This document shows, one piece after another, positions 36,590 through 45,657 of a DNA stretch of 64,000 bases. The stretch covers positions 124,001 to 188,000 of the forward strand of contig JAWKHJ010000012.1 of NCBI GenBank assembly GCA_041394905.1, read 5' to 3'. Numbering within the stretch: the stretch's first letter is position 1; the number at the start of each line of letters is the position of its first letter. The position numbers were made by a program, and so were the translations under genes. The stretch comes from RI-231 sp041394905. Its GTDB lineage: Bacteria; Acidobacteriota; Terriglobia; Bryobacterales; UBA6623. A model generated the notes under the pieces. The model ran no database searches. It was not told the origin of the DNA and saw only the letters and a list, made by a program, of their open reading frames with translations.

Positions 36590-39274
36590 CTAACGCTTGT
36601 AGTCGGCGAGCCAGTGCAGCGCGACGCGGATGGTCGGAGGCGTGGGCCGTCCGACCGGCTCCGGAAGCAGAAATTCGTCCCCGTCCGGCGTGACGGCATA
36701 GCCGGGGCGGCGTGGGCCGCTGAGCAAAGTCGGATCCTGGAAAAGCTCCGTCGGATCGCTGAAAAATAGCTCTTCGCCTCTGCGTTCCACTTCGACCGCC
36801 ATCAGCCGGCCGCCCGCGCGGTAAATGAGCTCTTTGCCGTTGCGAGTCCAGCGCGGCGATTCTCCGCCTGCATCCGTGACCTGCCAACGGCGATCCCCTG
36901 TGGGGAACGACCGCACGACGATCTGCGACTCCTCGGCCATGCGCGATTCCAGCGCGATGAACTTGCCGTCTGGGGCGATGTCGGCCTCGCTCACACCCAT
37001 CTCGCCTTCGAGCGTGAGGGTCTGCTTCGAGCCGCCATTGGACTCGAGCTCAATCTGAATCAAGCCGCCCGGTCCGTGCCCACGGCTGCGCGTGCGCGCC
37101 AGAATGCGCCCGGACGGTCCCCAGTCCAGCGGAAATAGCGGACCGTCCTCGCTCTCGATGATCTGCACTTCGCCCGTGCCGTCGACCCGGCGCACGGCCA
37201 GCACGGGGAACCCGCCTTCGCGAATGAGCGTATAGGCGATGCGCGAGCCGTCCGGCGACCAATGCGGGGAGAGCTCGGTTTCCGACGGCGTATTGGTCAA
37301 ACGCGTGCGCGTGTTGCGTTGCAGGTCATACAAATACAAGTCCGTCGCCGTACCTTCCTCGCCGGCCCAAACGGCCCATCGCCCATCGCGTGACACGGCT
37401 GGGTCCCGGATGGAAGTTTGCTCGCGGCCGAGCTCCTCGAGCCGTTCGCCTGTGCGCGAACGCATGCCCAAGCGCGCGGGGCCGGACCGCGAATCCGCCA
37501 TGTAGACGAGTGTTCCATCGCGAGATGCGCTGGGTAGCATGCCACTTTGTGCGACCGGGAATGGGTCGCCCGTCGCCGCGAGCTTGGACTTCGAGAACGG
37601 CAACGCCCAGATCTCCGAAGCCGAGCGGCCGGTGTGGTAGAGGATGTAGCCGTTGTCGGTGAGGAATGGCGCGCCACCTTCGGCCAGCGATGTCGTCTCG
37701 CCATCGGCGAGCCGCCTCAGCCCGATCTGTTCTCCTTGCGGCGTGCGGCTGGAGAACAGCAACGCGTCTTTGCCGATCAGTGTCGGGTGCGTAGCGAAGC
37801 CTCCTCGCGACCCGTCCTTATTCGGCTCCGCAAGCTCAACCGGCTGGCCTCCGCGCGCCGACACTTCGTAAACTCGCAGCGGTGGTCCGGAGGTGAACAC
37901 CACCTGCTCGCCATCCTCGGTGAACGAAGCGCCTCCGAAATACTCGCTCGGCAGATCGCAGAGTGTGCTCGAAGGACCGCCTCCAGCGGCCACTTTGAGC
38001 AGCTTGTTTTCCGCGCGATAGCCGATCGTTTGACCATCAGGCGACCAGAACGGATCACTCGCTCCATCGGTTCCGTCGAGGGCGTAAGCCGAGGGTTGGC
38101 TCAGATCGCGAAGCCACAGCCGGCGGTTGGCGCCGGAGACGGTGAAGGCCACGCGACGCCCGTCCGGCGAGATCGCCAGACTGCGCAACTCGGCGTCAGT
38201 TGGTAGGCTGCTCGGCAAGTTGATGTCGAAACGCAAGGTGGAAATCGGCGCTTGGCTCTGCTCGGGCTCCATCCACGAAGCGGCGGCCAAGCCCGCAAAG
38301 ACCACAGCGGCTACCGCAGCAATTGCGGCCAGACGTTTCCAGCGCCTGGCGGCGTCAGAGGCCGCTGCGGCGGCCGGCTGGGTGGCGGTCTGCGCAGGCT
38401 CCGGTGCGGCGCTGATCTTCGTCTGCTGAATGGTCAGCTTCTGCGTGTTGAGCTTCTTTTCGAGCGTCGTCAGGTCGAGGATCAGATCATCCATCGACTG
38501 GTAGCGTTCGGTCGGGTCCTTGGCTAGACACTTGTCGACGATCCAGTCGAGCTCCACCGGTAGCCGCGAGCGGAGCGCGGTCAGCGGCTTGGGCTCTTCG
38601 TTGAGGATCGAGTAGAGCATCGCCTGGTCGTAGTGGCCCTTGAACGGCAACTCGCCGGCAATCATCTCGTAGAGCACGACGCCGAGCGACCAGACGTCCG
38701 TCCGCAGGTCGACGGCCTCACCCTGGGTTTGCTCGGGCGACATGTAGGCCACCGTGCCCATCACGCTGTCGGCGCGGGTCAGCTTCGAGCGGCCCGCCAG
38801 TTGCGCCAGCCCGAAGTCGAGCAGTTTGACCTGCGGCCTGCCGGAGCCGCCGCGGGCGAGCATCAGGTTCGAGCTCTTGATGTCGCGGTGGACGATGCCC
38901 TTGGCGTGCGCCGCACGCAGGCCGTCGGCGGCTTGACGCGCGATCTCGAGCGCCTCGCGAAGCTCGATCGGCGCTTGCTCGATGCGATGGTCGAGCGACT
39001 CGCCGTCAATGTAGGCCATCGCGAGGAAGGGGCGGCCCTTGTCCTCGTCTACCTCGTAGATTGTGCAAATGTTGGGGTGATCGAGCGCCGCGGCCGCCTG
39101 CGCCTCGCGGAGGAAGCGATCACGGTCGTCCTGGGTTAGCGAAAAGCGCTCGGGCAAGAACTTGAGCGCGACAGTCCGCCGCAGACGCACGTCCTCGGCC
39201 TTGTACACGGAGCCCATACCGCCTTCGCCAAGCTTTTCGAGGATCTGGTAGTGGGATATGGTTTGGCCGACCAT
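36590..39274 (-). CDS. Serine/threonine protein kinase with C-terminal TolB/PD40-like propeller
   Basis: The 894-residue protein starts with a eukaryotic-type kinase domain (residues 8-270): glycine loop GEGGMG, Lys in VALKF, HRDIKSSN with the catalytic Asp near residue 130, DFG near 152 and the MSPEQ activation segment. A single membrane helix near residues 315-337 follows a Gln/Ala-rich linker. The exported half is a propeller of PD40/WD40-like repeats (SPDGRRVAF, SPDGQTIGY, SPDGSRIAY, APDGKFIAL) to the end. The layout is a transmembrane sensor kinase with an extracytoplasmic ligand domain, frequent in Acidobacteriota. The gene is intact and alone on its strand; targets are unknown. Confidence 0.92.
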   Translation of the reverse strand: MVGQTISHYQILEKLGEGGMGSVYKAEDVRLRRTVALKFLPERFSLTQDDRDRFLREAQAAAALDHPNICTIYEVDEDKGRPFLAMAYIDGESLDHRIEQAPIELREALEIARQAADGLRAAHAKGIVHRDIKSSNLMLARGGSGRPQVKLLDFGLAQLAGRSKLTRADSVMGTVAYMSPEQTQGEAVDLRTDVWSLGVVLYEMIAGELPFKGHYDQAMLYSILNEEPKPLTALRSRLPVELDWIVDKCLAKDPTERYQSMDDLILDLTTLEKKLNTQKLTIQQTKISAAPEPAQTATQPAAAAASDAARRWKRLAAIAAVAAVVFAGLAAASWMEPEQSQAPISTLRFDINLPSSLPTDAELRSLAISPDGRRVAFTVSGANRRLWLRDLSQPSAYALDGTDGASDPFWSPDGQTIGYRAENKLLKVAAGGGPSSTLCDLPSEYFGGASFTEDGEQVVFTSGPPLRVYEVSARGGQPVELAEPNKDGSRGGFATHPTLIGKDALLFSSRTPQGEQIGLRRLADGETTSLAEGGAPFLTDNGYILYHTGRSASEIWALPFSKSKLAATGDPFPVAQSGMLPSASRDGTLVYMADSRSGPARLGMRSRTGERLEELGREQTSIRDPAVSRDGRWAVWAGEEGTATDLYLYDLQRNTRTRLTNTPSETELSPHWSPDGSRIAYTLIREGGFPVLAVRRVDGTGEVQIIESEDGPLFPLDWGPSGRILARTRSRGHGPGGLIQIELESNGGSKQTLTLEGEMGVSEADIAPDGKFIALESRMAEESQIVVRSFPTGDRRWQVTDAGGESPRWTRNGKELIYRAGGRLMAVEVERRGEELFFSDPTELFQDPTLLSGPRRPGYAVTPDGDEFLLPEPVGRPTPPTIRVALHWLADYKR

Positions 39275-39371
39275 GAGCGCTCTATTACGTCGTCGCGCGC
39301 CGAGGCAGCCACGTTACGATCCGACGGCGAGACGTACCCAAGCTTAACGAACATTTTGCGGACGCAAATGC

Positions 39372-41648
39372 TCAATCAAGCCCGACGCGAACTTCGAATG
39401 TCAGGTCCTGGCCTCGTGGAAGTTGCAGCCTCTCCAGGCCCGAACCAAGGGATGTCGTCACTCCCACAGTGTCGCCGCTGAGGATGAGCCACATGGCACG
39501 CCTTGCATCGGGAATCCGGAAGCGCCGCACCAACTGCTCGCCACGGACGAAGATACGCTCGAAGATTTCAACACCCCCGGCCTCGTACTGCATTTCGGGT
39601 GCACCCTCGACCATGCGGTAGTCGAGAAAGCGCCGCTGAGGGATTTGCTCGGGATCGTCGATCCGGATTGGGAACTCAGTTTGTCGATAGAAAGGCTCTC
39701 CGTTGCGCGAAGCGAACAGCAGTTGCGCCTGCGCGATGTCGAAGGAATAGGAGACGTCTCCAGGTAGTTTCACGAGCAGAGCGTACGGCGAGTCTTGACG
39801 CACGATGACGGCGTCTCCCCCCGGAGCCGGCATGACTGCCTCCGGCGCCGCTCGGTCCAGACCTGGAGGCAGGCTGGCGGAGGCGGGTGCAGCGAGGCCG
39901 GCCCACAGCGTCCCGAGCCGCGAGAGGGCCTGCTCGGGCGTTTGACCGTTGAAGTAGGCCGGCATTGTCGTACCGGGTTGGATGCGTTCTGGATCGTGCA
40001 TCCAGCGCAGGAACCAGCCGTAGCGCAACCGCTCCGCAGAGGGCGCCAAGTTTGGTCCCTGCTCCCCAAGAGAACGGCGCTCGCCCCAGCCGTGGCAGCG
40101 CACGCAACCTAGTCCGCCTTGTTGCGGTTCAATCCCGAGCATTGCGCGACCGCTCGTCATTTGCTGCGGTGAAGAATTTGGAGGCGGCTCGCCCGGACCG
40201 GGCGCCACTCCGGCAGCCTTGGCGAACCCCTCTGCAAGCACGTCGGCGTGTTGCGGGTGGTAGTGCGGCATGCGCATGGTCAGGACGTCGTAGACGCGGA
40301 CAGGCTCGGTCAAGACGCGCCGCAGCCATGCGGTTTGCAGTTTGTCTCCTACTCCGGCGAGGGAGGGGGCGCGGTCCGCGTCTGCGTGGCAGGCGTTGCA
40401 GCGTAACTGCTCCAGCCGCATGCGGAAAGCGTGGATCGGAGCCGCTGAGCGGTCTGGGCTCGCCTTGTAGAAGGCAACGAATGCGCGCAAGGCATCCCGT
40501 TCGGATGGTTTGAGCGTAAACAGCGGCGCGGGTTCAGAGGGCGCGGATGCGAGGCAACCACGCTTGGGGTCCAGGGCGTTCATTGGCGGGGCGGTCAATA
40601 GGTTCGAGACGCCTTCGAGCTGATGGCAGGCCACACAACCAGAGCTTTCGAGCCGTTGGCGCCCCACGTCGGCGTCACCGCCAAGCGGCTGTCGTTCGAA
40701 ATCGGGTTTGCGCGACTGCACCAGGTGCGCCGCGATGTTACTGGCCTCTTCCTCGCTCAGATTGAATGACGGCATGCGCCCGGAAGGCTCCCAGACGAAG
40801 GGATATCGCAAGTAGCGCTGCACGTGCTCTGCGGTGGTCTTGGATCCTAGGCCCGCCAGGGAAACGCCGTCCTCTCCGTGGCAAGCGATGCAGCCAACGG
40901 CCTCGAATGCGGCAGCCCCGGCGCCGGGATCCCCGGACGCTGTGACCGCGGAGGCGTCTTCCGTCAGACTCATCAGGTATTCCGCCAAGTCGTTGGCATC
41001 GGAGCGGTGCGCCGCGCGTGGCATGACCGCGGCTGAGCGAAACGACTGCGGATCGTCGAGCCATCGCTTGAGCCAAGCCCCCGTGGTGCGTGAGCCAATG
41101 CCGTCCAGCGGAGGTCCCGGCCGCTTGGCGAGCGTTTCGGCGGCGAGATGGCAGTTTGCGCAGCCGAGATCTTCGGCCAGCCGACGGCCATCCTCGGCGA
41201 GCCGGTCGACCGCCCGCGGAGCCTCTGAGTCTTGGTGATGAAACAGACGCGCCGGCACGGGCTCCCGCTCGAACCCGGGGCCCTGCCACTCCACCCGTAT
41301 GCCATGTTCATCGCGTTCGCTCGAGAAACGGAGCAAGATGGCATGCACCCCGGCTTTCAGTGAGAGAGGCCCGCGAACCGAGACGCCGTCCATTTCGAGC
41401 TCTGCGTGGCCCGCGAAAAAGCGGTGTTCGCCGCTGCGCTCGATCGTGATATTCCCCTCGAATACAGCGCCGAAACGCGTCTGTAGGGCCGGGTGCAGCG
41501 TCTCCCCGGAGTCCAAGTAGAAGTTTGGCGACGGCGTGATCTCACGCAGCGTCGTCACTCCGTCCGAGTAGGTTGCGACCAAACCGGGAGCCGCGTGCGC
41601 CGCCGCCGTAGCGCCAACCAGCAGCAGGATGCGGACCGTCGGTCGCAT
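39372..41648 (-). CDS. Pentaheme c-type cytochrome with N-terminal PA14-like domain
   Basis: An exported protein of 758 residues. The ATG at 41648 gives a signal peptide (RILLLVGATAAAHA). Residues 20-135 form a PA14-like module (GLVATYSDG, GEHRFFAGHAELEMDG, LKAGVHAILLRF), a carbohydrate-binding type fold. Five heme sites follow: CANCH (163), CIACH (about 253), CVACH (about 337), CNACH (about 418) and CVRCH (about 514), each with distal Met-containing helices as in mono-heme cytochrome c repeats. The last 200 residues lack hemes and form a beta-rich domain (SPYALLVKLPGDVSYSFD). An electron-transfer or redox-sensing role at the envelope is likely. It is divergent from two PQQ-propeller genes; its -10 (TACGCT) ends 10 nt before the start. 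Confidence 0.88.
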   Translation of the reverse strand: MRPTVRILLLVGATAAAHAAPGLVATYSDGVTTLREITPSPNFYLDSGETLHPALQTRFGAVFEGNITIERSGEHRFFAGHAELEMDGVSVRGPLSLKAGVHAILLRFSSERDEHGIRVEWQGPGFEREPVPARLFHHQDSEAPRAVDRLAEDGRRLAEDLGCANCHLAAETLAKRPGPPLDGIGSRTTGAWLKRWLDDPQSFRSAAVMPRAAHRSDANDLAEYLMSLTEDASAVTASGDPGAGAAAFEAVGCIACHGEDGVSLAGLGSKTTAEHVQRYLRYPFVWEPSGRMPSFNLSEEEASNIAAHLVQSRKPDFERQPLGGDADVGRQRLESSGCVACHQLEGVSNLLTAPPMNALDPKRGCLASAPSEPAPLFTLKPSERDALRAFVAFYKASPDRSAAPIHAFRMRLEQLRCNACHADADRAPSLAGVGDKLQTAWLRRVLTEPVRVYDVLTMRMPHYHPQHADVLAEGFAKAAGVAPGPGEPPPNSSPQQMTSGRAMLGIEPQQGGLGCVRCHGWGERRSLGEQGPNLAPSAERLRYGWFLRWMHDPERIQPGTTMPAYFNGQTPEQALSRLGTLWAGLAAPASASLPPGLDRAAPEAVMPAPGGDAVIVRQDSPYALLVKLPGDVSYSFDIAQAQLLFASRNGEPFYRQTEFPIRIDDPEQIPQRRFLDYRMVEGAPEMQYEAGGVEIFERIFVRGEQLVRRFRIPDARRAMWLILSGDTVGVTTSLGSGLERLQLPRGQDLTFEVRVGLD

Positions 41649-41716
41649 GCGAGCCCTGAGCGTAACACGCTGCGAACTAGGCAGTTTGCCCAACTGGACG
41701 ACACGCCGCCGCCGGT

Positions 41717-41722
41717 CAGAAT
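41717..41722 (+). promoter_or_regulatory. -10 hexamer CAGAAT, exactly 7 nt before PQQ-propeller gene 1
   Basis: CAGAAT, seven bases (AGAAGCC), then ATG at 41730. The spacing is the same as for the other leaderless candidates. Confidence 0.45.
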
Positions 41723-41729
41723 AGAAGCC

Positions 41730-43194
41730 ATGGGCCTGCTACGCACCTCAGTGCGCCTGTTCGGGATGCTGCTCCAGACCGTCGCGGCGGTGGTTGTGAT
41801 CGGCGTTGTCGCCTACTTCGCGCTCACGCGGGTGGCCGGCATGCGAGTCGAGCGCGCCGGAACCGGCTTCACGCCGATCTTCACTTTCGACGACCCGGAA
41901 GAGCACATGGAGGCGCTCGAGCGGGAAAGGGCCGAGCAGCCGGCTCCGGCGCCTGTCGAGCCTGGGCCGCCGCCGTCGGAACCTGCCGCCGAGGCCTCTG
42001 CGGCGGCAGCCGCGCCGACCGTGGAGCGCGAAGACGCGCCGCGCGCCGTAGCCGCTCCTTGGCCGGAGTACCGCGGCCCCGGCCGCCAAGGCGTCATCGA
42101 GAACGTGGCGATCCGCACCGACTGGCCGCTCCAAGAGCTTTGGCGTACTCGGGTCGGCGGCGGATACGCCTCCATGGTGATCGCCGAGGGCAAGCTCTTC
42201 ACCATCGAACAGCGCCGCGCCCAAGAAGTCGTGGCGGCCTACGCCGTCGATACGGGGCACGAGTTGTGGACCCACGGCTGGGACGCGCAGTTTGAGGAGT
42301 CGCTGGGAGGGCCTGGACCACGGGCAACGCCCACCTCCGCGAACGAGCGCATTTATGCGCTCGGCGCCGAGGGCGAGCTCGAGTGCCTCAGCGCCGCCGA
42401 TGGAAAGCTCATCTGGCGCACGAACATCCTCACCGACGCCGGCTCGCAAAACCCGCAATGGGCCATGTCCGGAGCCCCGCTCGTGCTCGACGACCGGGTG
42501 ATTGTGCAACCCGGCGGACATGGCAAATCTGTGGCCGCGTATGACGCCGCCACGGGCGAGATTCTGTGGCAGAGCGGAGACGATCCGGCTGGCTACGCAA
42601 GCCCCCAGGCGGCCACGCTCGCCGGCCGTCCGCAAGTGCTCATCTTTAGCGGCAGCCGCCTTTTCGCGGTTGATCCGGCGGACGGAAGCGGTTCTCCTGA
42701 GTTCCCCTTCGCGCTCGTCGCATGATCAACGTCGCGCAACCGATCCAGGTTTCCGACTCGAAGGTCTGGATCTCGTCTGGCTACGGGCGCGGAGCGGTTC
42801 TACTCGAGATCCGCAAGACGGACGAGGGTTTCGAGGTCGAAAAGCTCTGGGACAAGACCACATGAAGAACAAGTTCAATTCGTCGGTGCTCTACCAGGGC
42901 CACGTCTACGGCCTCGACGACGGCATCATGGCCTCGATTGACGTGGAGACGGGCGAGCGCGACTGGAAGGGTGGCCGTTACGGGTTCGGACAGTTGCTGC
43001 TAGCCGACGGATATGTCCTCGTATTGACAGAAAAGGGCGCGCTCACGTTGGTGAAGGCTACGCCAGAGGCCCACGAGGAAGTTGCGAGCTTCGACGTGCT
43101 CGAAGGCAAGACCTGGAACGTGCCCGCCTATGCGGACGGCGTCTTGTTTGTTCGCAATCAGACGGAGATGGCCGCCTATCGCTTGGCTCGTTGA
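41730..43194 (+). CDS. PQQ-like beta-propeller protein 1, frameshifted
   Basis: A membrane-anchored protein with one N-terminal helix (residues 8-30), a Pro/Ala/Glu-rich linker (residues 60-105) and an eight-bladed-type PQQ-like propeller. Repeats are visible as GKLFTIEQRRAQEVVAAYAVDTGHELW, GKLIWRTNIL, YDAATGEILWQS and VETGERDWKGGRYGFGQ. The frame changes near 42690 and near 42860, so the automatic reading stops at 42725, but propeller sequence continues to the stop at 43192-43194. No PQQ catalytic signature is evident, so it may be a scaffold, binding protein or extracytoplasmic enzyme. It is followed after 27 nt by a close paralogue. Confidence 0.82.
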
Positions 43195-43208
43195 GCTCGA
43201 CTGTACGC

Positions 43209-43214
43209 CACAAT
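43209..43214 (+). promoter_or_regulatory. -10 hexamer CACAAT, exactly 7 nt before PQQ-propeller gene 2
   Basis: CACAAT, seven bases (ACGAGTC), then GTG at 43222. The element sits in the 27-nt gap after the first propeller gene, giving the second copy its own promoter. Confidence 0.4.
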
Positions 43215-43221
43215 ACGAGTC

Positions 43222-44640
43222 GTGCGTATCGTTCGCGTCTTGGCCGTCCTGCTCGTTGTCATTGCTGTCGGGTGGCTGACGATGAGGTACGTGTTCGGCA
43301 TGCGGCTCGAGCTGTCCGGCTCTGGCATGAGCCCGTTCGTCTCGTTCGAGAGCCCCGAGCAGCACATGGCCGAGCTCGAACGCGAGCGCGAACAGGAACC
43401 CCCGCCGCCAGCGCCTCCCACGCTCGCTGAATCCGAAGAGCAGGTTGCAGAGAAGATAGCTCCGCCAGTTGAATCTGTGCCGGCGCCGCAACCTCCGACC
43501 GCCCCCTGGCCCAGCTATCGCGGTCCGAAACTCGACGGCGTTATCGCTGACATTTCCATCCGGACCGACTGGCCGCTCGCCGAAGCGTGGCGAACGAAGG
43601 TGGGCGGAGGCTACGCCTCGATGATCGTCGCCGAAGGCAAGCTGTTTACCATTGAGCAACGCCGCGAGCAGGAGGTCTTGGCCGCATACGACCTCGCTAC
43701 CGGCCGTGAGTTGTGGACCCACGCCTGGGATGCGCACTTCCAGGAAGTGATGGGAGGACCCGGGCCGCGCGCGACGCCAACCTACGCCCAGGGCCGCGTC
43801 TTTGCCCTCGGGGCCAAGGGCGACTTCCGTTGCCTGCGAGCGTCGAACGGCGAGCTGCTCTGGAAGACCAACATCCTCACGGACGCAGGGGCAGAGAACC
43901 TCGAATGGGGCATGTCGGGCGCACCGCTATTCGTAGATGGCCGGGTGATTGTCGAGCCGGGTGGCCCGTCGGGTAAGTTGGCGGCCGCCTATGACGCTGA
44001 AACAGGCCATCTGCTTTGGCAGAGTCTGGATGGCAAAGGGGCCTACTCAAGCCCGCAGTTGCTCACCCTTGGGGGCCAGCGGCAGGTCCTGTTTCTGACG
44101 GCCGACCGCATCATCGCCGCTGATCCCGCCGACGGTCGCGAGCTTTGGTCACTCGAATGGCCCTCGCCCTTCGACGTCAATGCCTCGCAGCCGATCCCGC
44201 TTTCTAGCAACGAGTTTTGGATTTCCTCTGGCGACGGGCAAGCGCTGGTCGAAGCGCATCGCGCCGGCGGGCGATGGGAAGTGCGGAAGGTCTGGGAAAA
44301 CAACGGGATGAAGAACAAGTTCAACCCGTCGGTGCTCTACCAGGGTCACGTCTATGGGCTCGACAACGGCATCTTGGCGGCGTACGACGTCCGCTCCGGC
44401 GAACGCGACTGGAAGGGCGGCCGCTACGGTTTTGGACAAGTTCTGCTGGCGGACGGCCATCTGGTCGTGTTGACCGAAACGGGCGAGCTCGTGTTGGTGC
44501 GAGCCGTTCCCGAGTCGCATCAAGAGCTAGCACGCTTCCAGGCGCTGGAAGGGAAGACTTGGAACGTGCCCGCCTACGCGGATGGCCTGCTGCTGGTTCG
44601 CAACCAGACCGAGATGGCCGCCTATCGGCTGGAGCGATGA
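43222..44640 (+). CDS. PQQ-like beta-propeller protein 2 (tandem paralogue)
   Basis: An intact 472-residue copy of the upstream gene with the same plan: membrane helix (residues 3-22), Pro/Glu-rich linker, then the propeller. Long blocks are nearly identical to copy 1, for example GGGYASMIVAEGKLFTIEQ, GGPGPRATPT, MKNKFNPSVLYQGHVYGLD and EGKTWNVPAYADG. N-terminal and linker parts differ more. It starts with GTG at 43222. The ATGA overlap at 44637-44640 couples it to the SpoIID-like gene, so the two products may work at the same place in the envelope. Confidence 0.88.
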   Translation: MRIVRVLAVLLVVIAVGWLTMRYVFGMRLELSGSGMSPFVSFESPEQHMAELEREREQEPPPPAPPTLAESEEQVAEKIAPPVESVPAPQPPTAPWPSYRGPKLDGVIADISIRTDWPLAEAWRTKVGGGYASMIVAEGKLFTIEQRREQEVLAAYDLATGRELWTHAWDAHFQEVMGGPGPRATPTYAQGRVFALGAKGDFRCLRASNGELLWKTNILTDAGAENLEWGMSGAPLFVDGRVIVEPGGPSGKLAAAYDAETGHLLWQSLDGKGAYSSPQLLTLGGQRQVLFLTADRIIAADPADGRELWSLEWPSPFDVNASQPIPLSSNEFWISSGDGQALVEAHRAGGRWEVRKVWENNGMKNKFNPSVLYQGHVYGLDNGILAAYDVRSGERDWKGGRYGFGQVLLADGHLVVLTETGELVLVRAVPESHQELARFQALEGKTWNVPAYADGLLLVRNQTEMAAYRLER

Positions 44641-45599
44641 CGCGCCGAGGTCTGTTGCTTGCCGCCTGCGCGCCTGCTCTCAGGGCCGAGGAGGTCCGAG
44701 TACGTGTGCTCGAGCTGTTCCATCCGGAGACGGCTGAAATTTCCGCGCTCGAGGGGCGGCGGATCAAGCTCGAGACCGAGGCCGGGGCGTGGACTCTCGA
44801 AGGCGCGCAGTCCTACCGAGCAACCTTGCAAGGCGGCGTAGCCCGCAGTTTGGCCGGGCCTGTGCGGGTACGGCTTGGTGGAAAGATTGAGCGTATCTAT
44901 CCGGGCCGCCTCGAGATCACGCCTGAGGGGACCGAATTGCGTCTGGTCGCGACGCTTCCGCTCGAAGCCGCCGTCGCGGCGATCGTAGCGGCGGAGGCAG
45001 GCGCCTCTGCGCCTGAGGAGGCGCAAAAGGCCCAGGCGATCGCCGTACGCAGCTTCCTGCTCGCCGCCAAGGGCCGCCACGACGGTTACGCCTTTTGCGA
45101 TACCACGCACTGCCACCATCTGACTGAATCTGAAGATCGCAGTGAAAGGGCGGCGGCTTCGACAGCGGGCCTATGTCTCTTCTATGGCGGCCGCCCTTTG
45201 GAAGCCCTCTCCATGCGCCGCTGTGGCGGCATTACGCGGACGCTCGACGAAGTGGGGCTTCGCGGGAGCGGGTACCCCTACTTTCCGGTTGCTTGTGAAC
45301 CGTGCCGGCGCAACCCCTCGCCATGGACCCGCTCGTGGCCGATGGAGCAGGCGGACGCTGTAGTCGAACGTCCCGGCGCGGAAGCGGCCCGCTTGAAGGT
45401 CGTCCGCCGGCTAGGCTGGAGCGCCATCCCATCGAACGATTACAGCGTGCGGGTCGAGGCCGGGAAGGCGGTGTTCGAAGGCCGTGGCGAAGGGCACGGA
45501 GTTGGGCTCTGTCAATTCGGTGCGGCCGAGCTGGCCCGGCAGGGCTGGGACGCACGGCGTATCCTCGCGCACTACTTCCTCAACGCCACGGTGGCGTAG
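44637..45599 (+). CDS. SpoIID/LytB domain protein (putative peptidoglycan lytic transglycosylase)
   Basis: The 320-residue product starts MTRRGLLLAACAPALRAEE, a twin-arginine-like signal with a possible lipobox. The SpoIID domain follows: PLEAAVAAIVAAEAG, holding the Glu equivalent to the catalytic residue of SpoIID, QAIAVRSFLLAAKGRH, the DTTHCHHLT motif and the C-terminal GHGVGLCQFGAAELA. SpoIID cleaves glycan strands lacking stem peptides; homologues outside sporulation act in cell-wall remodelling. The gene overlaps the PQQ-propeller stop by four bases (ATGA) and is convergent with the TolC gene, with no clear terminator between. Confidence 0.88.
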   Translation: MTRRGLLLAACAPALRAEEVRVRVLELFHPETAEISALEGRRIKLETEAGAWTLEGAQSYRATLQGGVARSLAGPVRVRLGGKIERIYPGRLEITPEGTELRLVATLPLEAAVAAIVAAEAGASAPEEAQKAQAIAVRSFLLAAKGRHDGYAFCDTTHCHHLTESEDRSERAAASTAGLCLFYGGRPLEALSMRRCGGITRTLDEVGLRGSGYPYFPVACEPCRRNPSPWTRSWPMEQADAVVERPGAEAARLKVVRRLGWSAIPSNDYSVRVEAGKAVFEGRGEGHGVGLCQFGAAELARQGWDARRILAHYFLNATVA

Positions 45600-45657
45600 T
45601 CGTCGGGCCGGTTGCAACCGACCGCGCGTTTGCGCCCGCGGCCCTGCTGAGTCCAGG

